NCBI GenBank assembly: GCA_026982515.1
Contig: JALSGY010000439.1
Coordinates: 1 to 11,244, forward strand
DNA length: 11,244 nt
Source of the DNA: Paracoccaceae bacterium
GTDB lineage: Bacteria > Pseudomonadota > Alphaproteobacteria > Rhodobacterales > Rhodobacteraceae
Direction: 5' to 3'
The notes below the pieces were generated by a model. That model was not told the origin of the DNA. It worked only from the letters and a program-made list of their open reading frames with translations, and made no database searches. Position numbers and translations under genes: made by a program. How positions within the stretch are numbered: the first letter of the stretch is position 1; each line of letters starts with the position of its first letter. Below are positions 1 through 7,176 of the stretch, piece after piece.

Positions 1-229
1 CCGATGATAAGAACCCTGCTGTGTTTCGATTCCGCCATTTCTGCCCCTGATGTTCCGATTTCACCATCCCGATATAGACATCGGTGCGGGACGATGGAAG
101 AGAGGCCGCCGCCAGTGCGTCCGTTCTGCGCAACCGGGTTGTCCGAGAAGGATATTTCTCATTTCGGAAACATTATTGCGTAACCGGATGCAGAATCGTA
201 AAAGATGCAATACCTGCAAGAGAGAGACC
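1..229 (+). promoter_or_regulatory. Untranslated region upstream of the Lrp/AsnC regulator
   Basis: No convincing coding sequence is visible here; the reading frame of the downstream regulator is open back to position 50, but that extension has no family resemblance. The part nearest the gene (about 145-215) is richer in A and T than the surroundings, as expected for a promoter. It holds an inverted repeat with arms GAGAA (145-149) and TTCTC (156-160) around six bases, flanked by TCCGA-type and TCGGA outer bases. A second short repeat, CCGAT (69-73) and ATCGG (80-84), lies further out. No clear -35/-10 pair could be fixed. Lrp/AsnC proteins commonly control their own genes, so the 145-160 repeat could be an operator; that is inference. 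Confidence 0.35.
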
Positions 230-730
230 ATGGCCACCAGCAAGCTTGACCCGATCGACCGCAAGATTCTGGCCGAACTCCAGGCCGATGGGCGCATGAC
301 CAATGTCGAACTTGCCAAACGCGTGGGCATTTCCGCCCCGCCCTGCCTGCGCCGGGTGCGCACGCTCGAGGAAAGCGGCTATATCCGCGGGTATCATGCC
401 GATGTGAACGCCCGCGAACTGGGATTCGAGGTGCAGGTCTTTGCCATGGTCGGGTTGCAGAGCCAGGCCGAGGCCGACCTTTCCGCTTTCGAGGAACGCT
501 GCCGCAACTGGCCCCTGGTGCGTGAATGCCACATGCTCAACGGCGAGGTGGATTTCATCCTCAAATGCGTGGCGCCGGATCTTTCCACTTTCCAGAATTT
601 CCTCACCGAGGAGCTGACCGCCGCGGAAAACGTGATCAGCGTCAAGACATCGCTGGTGATCCGCTGCGCCAAGGACGAGCCGGGGGTTCCGTTCGAGATT
701 CTCGAAGAACGGCTGAGCCGCAACCCCTGA
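230..730 (+). CDS. Lrp/AsnC-family transcriptional regulator
   Basis: A 166-residue regulator of the leucine-responsive/feast-famine family: cytoplasmic, DNA-binding, usually sensing an amino acid and acting as dimers or octamers. The start MATSKLDPIDRKILAELQ is the classic beginning of the family. An N-terminal winged helix-turn-helix covers about residues 5-65, with the recognition helix near ISAPPCLRRVRTLEESGYI. A RAM ligand-binding domain follows (about 70-150), including the conserved GEVDFILKC segment. I chose ATG 230 because it gives the family's normal length and N-terminus and follows a purine-rich AAGAGAGAGA; an in-frame start at 50 would add a 60-residue tail without resemblance. 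The gene converges with the Hint gene, the two stops being 5 bp apart, so there is no room for a private terminator. Which amino acid and target genes it serves cannot be read from the sequence. The family call is secure. Confidence 0.95.
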   Translation: MATSKLDPIDRKILAELQADGRMTNVELAKRVGISAPPCLRRVRTLEESGYIRGYHADVNARELGFEVQVFAMVGLQSQAEADLSAFEERCRNWPLVRECHMLNGEVDFILKCVAPDLSTFQNFLTEELTAAENVISVKTSLVIRCAKDEPGVPFEILEERLSRNP

Positions 731-735
731 TCGCG

Positions 736-1479
736 TCAGCCCTGGCGGGGATGGCGCAGCGGGCCGAAGCCCGAGAGATTGTCCACATTCGGAAACAGCG
801 ACATGTAGAGCACGAACATCTCTCTGGAGAGGTGGATGCGGGGGTTGTCGCCGGGGTGGAAGCTTTCGGCCAGCACGCCGTTGGCGCGCAGCAGGCAATG
901 GCGCTCAAGCCCGAGGTGGAAGACCCGCACCGGTGAGACAGGGCGGATGCGGATCACCGACTGGCTGTCGGTAAGCTCGCCGATATCGTGCAGGGGCGAT
1001 GAGGAATCGACCGCGAAGAGCCCCGGAAGGATCCGCGCCGAGGGGCCGAGAAGCAGATCCGGGGCGCAAGGGTCGAGCCCGAAACTGCCGTCGCTGATGC
1101 GGTAGAGGAAGGCCTGGGGCAGGCCGATGGCCTCGGCCTGGGGGAAAAGCGTCATCGAGCCGATCCACACAAGCCTGCGGTTGCCGCTGTCGGCGGTGGC
1201 CAGCCTGTCGCCCGGCTGCAGGTCCTCGACGGCGACATGGCCTTCGGCGGTCTGGATAAGCGTGCCCTGGGCGAAGGCGCTGAAGGCCTGTTCGAAGATC
1301 GGAAGGGCCGGCGCCACGATGGTTTTCGAGGCCTCCGCCCCGCTGGCGTCCTGCCAGCGGATATCGTAGCGGCGGGTCACTATAGAATTTGTCGCCGGTC
1401 GCGGCGGGCGGGGGATGTGGCTCTTGACGGTCCAGGCCTGTTGCCCGGTCGTCTGCGATGTCTGGGGCAACGCTTTCAT
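736..1479 (-). CDS. Stand-alone Hint (hedgehog/intein) domain protein
   Basis: A 247-residue protein of the Hint_2 type, which is common in Rhodobacterales. The Hint fold begins near residue 68 (SAFAQGTLIQTAEGHVAVEDLQPGDRL), the usual opening of this family, and runs to the conserved LRANGVLAESFHPGD segment near the C-terminus. Hint domains of inteins and hedgehog proteins self-cleave using a cysteine or serine at the first position. Here the equivalent residue is Ala68, and the block that normally carries a histidine reads GPSARIL, so autoprocessing looks unlikely. Residues 1-67 form a poorly conserved, proline-rich N-terminus without a signal peptide. ATG 1479 is preceded by AAGGA at a good distance. 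The 49-residue gene upstream reads the same way, 62 bp off, and may share its transcript. The cellular role of these proteins is not known to me. Confidence 0.85.
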   Translation of the reverse strand: MKALPQTSQTTGQQAWTVKSHIPRPPRPATNSIVTRRYDIRWQDASGAEASKTIVAPALPIFEQAFSAFAQGTLIQTAEGHVAVEDLQPGDRLATADSGNRRLVWIGSMTLFPQAEAIGLPQAFLYRISDGSFGLDPCAPDLLLGPSARILPGLFAVDSSSPLHDIGELTDSQSVIRIRPVSPVRVFHLGLERHCLLRANGVLAESFHPGDNPRIHLSREMFVLYMSLFPNVDNLSGFGPLRHPRQG

Positions 1480-1541
1480 GGATCAATCCTTCACACTGGT
1501 CACATTCGATACATCGCGCCGGCGCCTGCAATCGCGGGCGG

Positions 1542-1691
1542 TCAGGCGGTCTTGCGGGCCTTTCCGGCGGCCCTTTGCGCAACGCGCGCCTTCCAGCCGT
1601 CCCGCCCGGGGCCGCGGGCCCACGGCATCTTCACGTTCTCGTCCCGGACTTCCCTGATGGCCGATTGCAGCCAGCGCCGTTTGCTGTTCAT
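1542..1691 (-). CDS. Small basic protein, 49 residues, function unknown
   Basis: This short gene encodes MNSKRRWLQSAIREVRDENV followed by KMPWARGPGRDGWKARVAQR and a lysine/alanine-rich tail. It is strongly basic, has no signal peptide or membrane segment, and is rich in Arg, Lys and Trp. The start at 1691 is supported by a good ribosome binding site, GAGGAG, seven bases upstream on the minus strand; the frame is open further upstream, but that extension looks like non-coding translation. The KRRW...MPWARG pattern reminds me of small hypothetical proteins in other Rhodobacteraceae, an impression from memory and not a search. It lies 62 bp upstream of the Hint gene on the same strand, so co-transcription is possible. 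Basic charge would fit nucleic-acid or ribosome binding, but no function can be assigned. Confidence 0.65.
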   Translation of the reverse strand: MNSKRRWLQSAIREVRDENVKMPWARGPGRDGWKARVAQRAAGKARKTA

Positions 1692-1988
1692 GCCTTTGCT
1701 CCTCATGCCGCGCCACGCGGGCGCCGTTTTCCTCGCCCATGCATTGTGCTTCGGCAATGGGGCGGAGGTTTGGCGCGGGGTTGAAAAATTACGGGGCCGG
1801 CACGGCGTGGCGAGTAGACGGAAGGCCGGGGGGAGAAAGGGGCAAGGCAATGAAAAACGGGAGAATTTTCTGCCCATGGGCGGGAATGGTCGCATGCCCT
1901 GCCGGTTTCGCCACCGCCCCTGCCACGTAATCGCCATGATCCCGAGGGGTATTGCCGATGCGCCGATGGCAGCGCCAGAGGGGCGCAA
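1692..1988. other. Spacer between pgeF and the small basic gene
   Basis: About 300 bp with no convincing gene. It carries a candidate terminator for the lgt-pgeF operon (1853-1880) and, nearer 1692, must hold the minus-strand promoter for the small protein and possibly the Hint gene. No -35/-10 pair stands out there; an AT-rich patch near 1785-1793 is the only visible relief in GC-rich DNA. Short open frames crossing it on both strands lack ribosome binding sites or any recognisable protein. Confidence 0.6.
1853..1880 (-). terminator. Candidate intrinsic terminator of the lgt-methyltransferase-pgeF operon
   Basis: On the minus strand, about 110 bases after the pgeF stop, the sequence GGGCAGAAAATTCTCCC folds into a short stem (GGG-AGAA against TTCT-CCC with one bulged base) and is followed at once by GTTTTT. 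A self-complementary GCCCATGGGC directly precedes it and overlaps its first bases. The T run after a stem in otherwise GC-rich DNA supports a Rho-independent terminator. The stem is short and the loop tight, so strength is uncertain. Confidence 0.45.
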
Positions 1989-2747
1989 TCACAGCCGGAT
2001 GGCCGAGATCAGCCGGCCGTAATCGGCCTCCTGGCGGTGGGTGCTGCGACGGTAGGAGAAGAACCGCTCCTCGTCGCAATAGGTGCAGTGGCGGGTCCAT
2101 TCGGCCTGGGCGACTCCGGCCCGCCGCAGCCGGTACAATCCGAAACCGGGCAGGTCGAACAGGTAGCGCCCGTCCTCGCCATTGGCGAAGAAGCGGGCGT
2201 TTTCGGGATCGTCTGCCAGGAACTCGTCCAGCAGTTCGGGGCCAACCTCATAGGCGCGCTGGCTGATCGTCGGGCCGATTGCGGCGTTGATGTTTTCGCG
2301 CCGCGCCCCGAGGCGCTCCATCGCGTCCAGGGTGGCCTCCAGAATGCCGGCCAGTGCCCCGCGCCAGCCGGCATGGGCCGCCCCTGCCACGCCGGCCTGC
2401 CTGTCGGCCAGCAGAACCGGCTGGCAATCGGCCGTCAGCACCGCCAGCGCCTGCCCGGGCCGGTCGGTGACCAGCGCATCGGCCTGCAGGCCCCTGGGGG
2501 TGGGGCTGTCCTCCACCACATGAACCCTGGCCGAATGCACCTGATGCAGGGTGTGCAGCCTGTCGGGCTCCACACCCAGTGCGGCACTCACCCGCGCCCG
2601 GTTGATCGCCACCGCTTCGGCCAGATCGGAAGAGCCGGTGCCGCAGTTGAGCCCGGAAAACACCCCCGAGGAGGCCCCGCCCTGACGGGTGAAGAACCCG
2701 TGGCGCAGCGGCCTCAGAAGGGGGGAGGTGATGATCTCCAGGCTCAT
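1989..2747 (-). CDS. pgeF: Peptidoglycan editing factor PgeF (laccase-domain/YfiH family)
   Basis: A 252-residue protein of the YfiH/DUF152 (laccase-like) family. Members remove wrongly incorporated residues from peptidoglycan precursors, and purine-nucleoside and polyphenol-oxidase activities have also been described. The metal/active-site signatures are all present: HQVHSARV, TADCQPVLLAD, and AAHAGWRGALAGI, and the C-terminal CTYCDEERFFSYRR that ends family members. The N-terminus (TSPLLRPLRHGFFTRQGGASSGVFSGLNCG) is also typical, and the length is normal. The start ATG at 2747 overlaps the stop of the upstream methyltransferase gene (ATGA), indicating translational coupling. The same frame is open much further upstream, but there it overlaps the real methyltransferase gene and encodes nothing recognisable. 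Sharing an operon with lgt fits an envelope role. Confidence 0.95.
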   Translation of the reverse strand: MSLEIITSPLLRPLRHGFFTRQGGASSGVFSGLNCGTGSSDLAEAVAINRARVSAALGVEPDRLHTLHQVHSARVHVVEDSPTPRGLQADALVTDRPGQALAVLTADCQPVLLADRQAGVAGAAHAGWRGALAGILEATLDAMERLGARRENINAAIGPTISQRAYEVGPELLDEFLADDPENARFFANGEDGRYLFDLPGFGLYRLRRAGVAQAEWTRHCTYCDEERFFSYRRSTHRQEADYGRLISAIRL

Positions 2748-3814
2748 GCGGAAAATCCCGGTGGTGGCGGCGCGACCCCGGGCGTGATCGCCAGGGCCTT
2801 GAACAAGGTCCCCATTTCCTGCGGGTGGGTCAACCGCCGATGCGCTGCCACATGCGCCTCCAGCCCCGCCCCGCTCAGCCCCGCGGCCAGACGGCGGGCG
2901 CGCTCGGTGATCCCGAGGCGCTCCAGCAGCACGCCCTGCGGGACGAGCGCCGAGCAGGCCGCGCCCTCGGCCCGGGCAGCCCGGGCAAGGGGCTCGAAAT
3001 CCACATGTGCGGTAAGATCGGCCTCGCCGGGATTGGCCAGAGGATCCTCGGGGCGATGAGCGCGCAGCGCCTGCCAGGTGTCGCCCAGCGAGCGCCAGCC
3101 GCCATAATCGACGATCAGTGCCGCACCGCCATGGCGAGCGATGCGCCGGGCAAGCTCGGCGATGATCGGCAGAGCGGGCTGGCAGGTTTCGACGATGTCG
3201 CCGGGGCGGGTGTCGGCCAGCCGGTGTGCCAGCGCGGCCAGCGGTGCGGGAGGGGAGAGTTTCAGTACCAGACGTTCGTCCTCCAGTGCCACCTGCCGCT
3301 CGCACCAGCCGTTCGCGGCGCGGACGAACTGGCGAATCGGCAGGGCGTCGAAGAACTCGTTGGCCACCAGGAACAGTGGCGCCTCGGGCAGTTCGACGGC
3401 GGTGTCCATCCAGCTGACTGTCTCGTCCTTGAGCGTCTGCCGCTGCACCTGTCGCAGGGCCTGGGAAGCCTCGACCAGCACCACCCTTGCCGCTTCGCGG
3501 AAACCCGGCACGGCGCGGGTGGCGCGCAGCATGTCGGCCATCAGCGTTCCGCGACCCGGGCCAAGCTCGGCCAGGGTGAAGGGGGCGGGGCGGCCCTGGT
3601 CGAGCCAAGTCCGGGCCAGGGCCAGGCCCAGCAGTTCTCCGAACATCTGGCTGATCTCGGGTGCGGTGGTGAAATCGCCCCGGCGGCCGAACGGGTCGCG
3701 GGTGGCGTAGTAGCCGTGTTCGGGGTGCAGCAGGCACTCGGCCATGTAATCGGCGATGCTCATCGGCCCGTGCCGGGCGATGCGCCGCACGAACTGCCGT
3801 GCCAGGGGCGTCAT
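2744..3814 (-). CDS. SAM-dependent methyltransferase, MidA/NDUFAF7 family (COG1565)
   Basis: A 356-residue class I methyltransferase. The N-terminus has the family opening (MSIADYMAECLLHPEHGYYA, then DPFGRRGDFTTAPEISQMFGE). The SAM-binding motif I is AELGPGRGTLMADML, and the hallmark segment is VANEFFDALPIRQF. Further family features are a VDYGGWRSLGDTWQALRAH stretch and the ending QEMGTLFKALAI. The mitochondrial relative NDUFAF7 methylates an arginine in the 49-kDa subunit of respiratory complex I and is needed for its assembly. A similar role on bacterial complex I is an inference. Start ATG 3814 overlaps the lgt stop by four bases and the gene's own stop overlaps the pgeF start, so all three are translationally coupled. 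Family assignment is secure, substrate is not. Confidence 0.93.
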   Translation of the reverse strand: MTPLARQFVRRIARHGPMSIADYMAECLLHPEHGYYATRDPFGRRGDFTTAPEISQMFGELLGLALARTWLDQGRPAPFTLAELGPGRGTLMADMLRATRAVPGFREAARVVLVEASQALRQVQRQTLKDETVSWMDTAVELPEAPLFLVANEFFDALPIRQFVRAANGWCERQVALEDERLVLKLSPPAPLAALAHRLADTRPGDIVETCQPALPIIAELARRIARHGGAALIVDYGGWRSLGDTWQALRAHRPEDPLANPGEADLTAHVDFEPLARAARAEGAACSALVPQGVLLERLGITERARRLAAGLSGAGLEAHVAAHRRLTHPQEMGTLFKALAITPGVAPPPPGFSA

Positions 3815-4698
3815 GCCCGGCGGCGGGCCCAGATGATGACCCCGATGCCGACCACGATCATCGGCAGCGACAGCACCTGCCCCATGCTCAGCCCGAAGGA
3901 GGCCGTGCCGATGACATATCCCATCGGGTTGTCGGGGGTGATGAACTGGGCATCGGCCTGGCGAAAGAACTCCACGAAGAACCGCGCCGCGCCATAGCCT
4001 GCCAGAAACAGCCCCGCCGTCTGGCCCGGCACCTTCAGCCAGCCGCGCTTCCACACCAGCACCAGCAGCACGATCCCCAGCACCAGCCCTTCCAGCCCGG
4101 CCTCGTAAAGCTGCGAGGGGTGGCGGGCGCACAGGCCCTCCACACCGGGGCAGTCCTGGGCCTCCGGGCCGGGGAAGATCACCGCCCAGGGCACATCGGT
4201 GGGCCTGCCCCACAGCTCTGCATTGATGAAGTTGGCGATCCTGCCCAGCAGAAGCCCCGGCGGCGTGGCAAAGGCCATGGCATCGGCCACCGAGGCGAGC
4301 GGCAGGCCGTGCCTGCGCGAATACCACCACACCGCTACCACCACGCCCAGGAAGCCGCCGTGAAACGACATGCCGCCCTGCCAGACCTTCAGGATGTCCA
4401 CCGGATTGGCCAGGTAATAGGCCGGCTGGTAGAACAGCACGAAGCCCAGCCGTCCGCCGACGATCACCCCGATGATGATCCAGGTGAGCAGGTCTTCCAG
4501 TTGCTCCAGCGTCATCGGCGGGCTGTCGTTCTTCCACAGCCCCGGCGCCTTGATGGCCCGTGCGATCAGCCGCCAGCCGATCAGGATGCCGACGATATAG
4601 GCCAGCGCATACCAGCGCAGGGCGAATTCGAAGAAGCCCAGATCGATGGAGAAGAGTTCGGGCCCGATGTTCGGGAAGGGAATGGCCGCTTTCAACAT
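3811..4698 (-). CDS. lgt: Prolipoprotein diacylglyceryl transferase
   Basis: A 295-residue inner-membrane enzyme that transfers diacylglycerol from phosphatidylglycerol to the lipobox cysteine of prolipoproteins, the first step of lipoprotein maturation. Several hydrophobic segments are visible (for example WYALAYIVGILIGW, LLTWIIIGVIVGGRLGFVLF and LVLGIVLLVLVW). The Lgt signature GRIANFINAELWGRPT is intact, as are the MSFHGGFLG histidine motif and the RFFVEFFRQAD arginine region. I place the start at ATG 4698 (MLKAAIPFPNIGPELFSIDL), which matches the family N-terminus; an in-frame TTG at 4734 would add twelve residues of no resemblance. The ribosome binding site is weak for either choice. The gene heads a leftward operon with the methyltransferase and pgeF, and is divergent from the UbiK-like gene, 92 bp away. 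Confidence 0.97.
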   Translation of the reverse strand: MLKAAIPFPNIGPELFSIDLGFFEFALRWYALAYIVGILIGWRLIARAIKAPGLWKNDSPPMTLEQLEDLLTWIIIGVIVGGRLGFVLFYQPAYYLANPVDILKVWQGGMSFHGGFLGVVVAVWWYSRRHGLPLASVADAMAFATPPGLLLGRIANFINAELWGRPTDVPWAVIFPGPEAQDCPGVEGLCARHPSQLYEAGLEGLVLGIVLLVLVWKRGWLKVPGQTAGLFLAGYGAARFFVEFFRQADAQFITPDNPMGYVIGTASFGLSMGQVLSLPMIVVGIGVIIWARRRA

Positions 4699-4734
4699 GG
4701 GTGCATGGATGGGCAGGCGCCGGGCGGAAGTCAA

Positions 4735-4790
4735 CCTTGAGCTTGGTCGTCTTTGGGCGCATACAGGGGCATCGGATGGCGGAGGGCACG
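4735..4790 (+). promoter_or_regulatory. Divergent promoter region between lgt and the UbiK-like gene
   Basis: The lgt operon and the UbiK-like gene leave from this short interval in opposite directions, so both promoters must lie in or near it. On the plus strand TTGAGC (4737-4742) is followed after 17 bases by CATACA (4760-4765), a weak but correctly spaced -35/-10 pair. No comparable minus-strand pair was found. GGAGGG at 4781-4786 is the ribosome binding site that decides the downstream start at 4791. Confidence 0.3.
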
Positions 4791-5066
4791 ATGCAGAGCC
4801 GTGGCAGGATCTTCGAAGACATTTCGCAGTTGATGACCAACGCGATGGGGGTCGCGCAGGGCGCCAGGGAAGAGGCCGAAACGGCCATGAAAAGCTGGAT
4901 GGACAGGTGGTTGGCCGACCGCGACCTCGTCACCCGCGAAGAGTTCGAGGCGGTGCGCGCCATGGCCCGGAAGGCGCGCGAGGAAAACGAGGCGCTGAAG
5001 ACCCGGATCGAGGCGCTCGAGGCGGCGATGGCGAAAAAGCCCGCCCGTCGCGCCACGAAGAAGTAG
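4791..5066 (+). CDS. UbiK/BMFP-family accessory protein
   Basis: A 91-residue protein of the BMFP/YqiC family (COG2960). In enterobacteria the member UbiK assists the ubiquinone-biosynthesis complex and binds lipids; related proteins show membrane-fusing activity in vitro. The opening MQSRGRIFEDISQLMTNAMG and the segment AETAMKSWMDRWLADRDLVT are typical. From about residue 45 to 80 an uninterrupted heptad-like stretch (EEFEAVRAMARKAREENEAL and on) predicts a C-terminal coiled coil, as in the family, and the tail is lysine- and arginine-rich. I chose ATG 4791 because GGAGG sits five bases upstream and the product then begins as relatives do; ATG 4776 is in frame but lacks a site at good distance. 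A role in ubiquinone synthesis here is inferred from the family only. Confidence 0.9.
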   Translation: MQSRGRIFEDISQLMTNAMGVAQGAREEAETAMKSWMDRWLADRDLVTREEFEAVRAMARKAREENEALKTRIEALEAAMAKKPARRATKK

Positions 5067-5310
5067 AATCAAATCTTTGCGAGCCGCCCGCCCGGGGCGC
5101 GATGAGGGGCGCCGCCCGGCGGCGGAGTAGTGCGCAAAACCCGCGCGGGGCGCGCAAATTCATCCACACAGAAAATATCGCTTTACAGAATCCCGCTTTC
5201 CTTACACCATATGTTGTAAGGCTGGCGCTGGTATACGCCGGTTCTTGAGTGGGCGCCGATTTCTGGTGTGCCAGGCCCCTCCCGGGGCCAGATAACGAAT
5301 GAGGCCGGGC
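5067..5310 (+). promoter_or_regulatory. Spacer upstream of the YbjN gene
   Basis: A 244-bp non-coding interval in two parts. The first (5067-5150) is very GC-rich with self-complementary blocks such as CCCGCGCGGG and could contain the 3' end and a Rho-type termination region of the UbiK-like gene; no T run follows any stem. The second (5151-5260) is AT-richer and should contain the YbjN promoter. It includes TTTACA at 5182-5187 and TATACG at 5232-5237, but not at standard spacing to each other. It also holds the palindrome at 5200-5221. Close to the gene a perfect stem, GGCCCC (5274-5279) with GGGGCC (5284-5289), lies about 20 bases before the start. Confidence 0.4.
5200..5221. promoter_or_regulatory. 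22-bp near-perfect palindrome, candidate operator
   Basis: The left arm CCTTACA (5200-5206) is exactly complementary to the right arm TGTAAGG (5215-5221, using the last seven bases). The centre contains CATATG, so only one of the eleven base pairs fails. It sits about 90 bp upstream of the YbjN start in an AT-rich patch inside GC-rich DNA, with no T run after it. That position and symmetry fit a binding site for a dimeric regulator better than a terminator. I do not recognise the motif. Confidence 0.5.
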
Positions 5311-5814
5311 ATGTCGCTTTCAGAACATGATTTCCAGACCGAAGATCTTCACCCGATCGACATAGTCGAGCATCTGGCAGAGCACCATGACTGGGAGTTC
5401 GACCGCGTCGCCGACGACCAGATCGCCATGGCGGTCGAGGGCCAGTGGCGCACCTATTCGATCACCCTTGCCTGGTCGGGCCATGACGAGACGCTGCGCC
5501 TGATCTGCACCTTCGAGATGGAGCCTCCCGAAGAGCGGCTGCCCCGGATCTACGAAATCCTCAACCGCACCAATGATCTGTGCTGGGCCGGGGCCTTCAC
5601 CTACTGGCATGCCCAGCGGCTGATGGTCTATCGCTACGGGCTGCTGTTGTCGGGCGGGCAGGTGGCCGGGCCCGAGCAGATCGACACGCTGATCAAGACA
5701 GCGGTGCGTGCGGCCGAGCGTTTCTATCCCGCCTTCCAGCTTGTCGCCTGGGGTGATCGTTCTCCCGAGGATGCCATGCAGGTGGCCATTGCCGAGGCCT
5801 ACGGCCGGGCCTGA
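5311..5814 (+). CDS. YbjN-domain protein
   Basis: A 167-residue soluble protein of the YbjN family (a fold related to type III secretion chaperones). The opening SEHDFQTEDLHPIDIVEHLA, then EHHDWEFDRVADDQIAMAVE, and the later LRLICTFEMEPPEERLPRIY segment are typical of the alphaproteobacterial members. No signal peptide or membrane segment is seen. In E. coli YbjN has been linked to stress, motility and envelope phenotypes, but its molecular job is unclear; no catalytic motif is visible here. I chose ATG 5311 because GAGG lies six bases upstream; ATG 5299 is in frame and would add four residues. The gene is followed 65 bp later by proC in the same direction, so the two may be co-transcribed. 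Confidence 0.9.
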   Translation: MSLSEHDFQTEDLHPIDIVEHLAEHHDWEFDRVADDQIAMAVEGQWRTYSITLAWSGHDETLRLICTFEMEPPEERLPRIYEILNRTNDLCWAGAFTYWHAQRLMVYRYGLLLSGGQVAGPEQIDTLIKTAVRAAERFYPAFQLVAWGDRSPEDAMQVAIAEAYGRA

Positions 5815-5879
5815 GCGCAAGGACGGTTCCCACCGCCGCGAAAAGCGTTAATCTGGCCTCGACTATGAAAGAGGGCCTC

Positions 5880-6691
<812 letters not shown>

Positions 6692-6695
<4 letters not shown>

Positions 6696-7030
6696 GCACC
6701 ATTTCCCTCGACGATTTCCTGAAGGTGGATATCCGCGTGGGCCGGATCGTCCGCGCCGAACCCTACCCCGAGGCGCGCAAGCCGGCCTTCAAGCTGTGGG
6801 TCGATTTCGGCCCCGGCCTGGGCGAGAAGAAAAGCTCGGCCCAGATCACCCGCCATTACACGCCCGAAGAGCTGATCGGCCGGCAGGTGCTGGCGGTGGT
6901 CAACTTTCCGCCCCGGCAGATCGGCCGGTTCATGTCCGAGGTGCTGGTGCTGGGTGTGCCCGACGAGGACGGCGAGGTGGTGCTGGTCGGGCCTGATGTT
7001 CAGGTGCCTCCGGGCGGGCGGTTGTACTGA
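6692..7030 (+). CDS. csaA: CsaA-type tRNA-binding/chaperone-like protein
   Basis: A 112-residue single-domain protein with the OB-fold tRNA-binding domain also found at the C-terminus of methionyl-tRNA synthetase. The family pattern is complete: the start FLKVDIRVGRIVRAEPYPEA, then SSAQITRHYTPEELIGRQVL, AVVNFPPRQIGRFMSEVLVL and the end DVQVPPGGRLY. In Bacillus subtilis CsaA acts as a homodimeric chaperone associated with protein export and binds peptides. The tRNA-binding fold suggests RNA contact as well, so the physiological role is not settled. Its ATG overlaps the proC stop. An export link here is only an inference from the family. The gene is followed by a long inverted repeat and then convergent tdk. 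Confidence 0.93.
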
Positions 7031-7047
7031 CGGGGCCCGCCGCGCAG

Positions 7048-7124
7048 GAGTATTTCCAGACAGAAGAAGGCCCCTGCCTGCTGCTTCCGGCTGCGTCTTC
7101 GGTTTCTTCTGTCGGGAAGTACTC
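7048..7124. repeat. Long imperfect inverted repeat between csaA and tdk
   Basis: Left arm 7048-7068 (begins GAGTATTTCC, ends ACAGAAGAA) and right arm 7104-7124 (begins TTCTTCTGT, ends AAGTACTC) pair over 21 positions. There are 19 Watson-Crick pairs, one G-U pair and one mismatch, around a 35-base spacer. It begins 18 bases after the csaA stop. As RNA it would be a very stable hairpin and could stop transcription or protect the 3' end of the YbjN-proC-csaA message. The length of the arms and the wide loop are unusual for a plain terminator and resemble a dispersed palindromic element. Confidence 0.7.
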
Positions 7125-7135
7125 TCGGGGGTGAA

Positions 7136-7174
7136 TTGCCCGCAGGGCAAGAGGGGGCAGACGGCCCCCTTGCC
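7136..7174. terminator. Candidate bidirectional termination hairpin downstream of tdk
   Basis: GGCAAGAGGGGGC (7146-7158) pairs with GCCCCCTTGCC (7164-7174) with two bulged bases and a five-base loop, directly after the tdk stop on the minus strand. An alternative hairpin, TTGCCC-GCA-GGGCAA (7136-7150), shares its left edge, so the two are mutually exclusive. No T run follows on either strand, so if it terminates it may need Rho or act as a 3' stabiliser. Confidence 0.4.
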
Positions 7175-7176
7175 GC

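Noticed and set aside
50..229. N-terminal extension of the Lrp/AsnC regulator
   Set aside because: The extra 60 residues have no resemblance to the family, which normally begins near MATSKLDPIDRKIL; ATG 230 has a purine-rich site in front.
2748..3737. A 582-residue minus-strand reading frame continuing upstream of pgeF
   Set aside because: It overlaps the well-supported methyltransferase gene in another frame, is rich in Arg, Pro and Gly as shadow frames in GC-rich DNA are, and pgeF has a proper start at 2747.
2825..4740. Long plus-strand frames opposite the methyltransferase and lgt genes
   Set aside because: They are antisense shadows of conserved genes, with Gln/Arg/His-rich composition, no recognisable domain and no good ribosome binding site.
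3815..5056. A 770-residue minus-strand frame that would extend the methyltransferase upstream
   Set aside because: The extension runs across lgt and the UbiK-like gene in wrong frames and shows no family resemblance. The start at 3814 overlaps the lgt stop in the usual coupled way.
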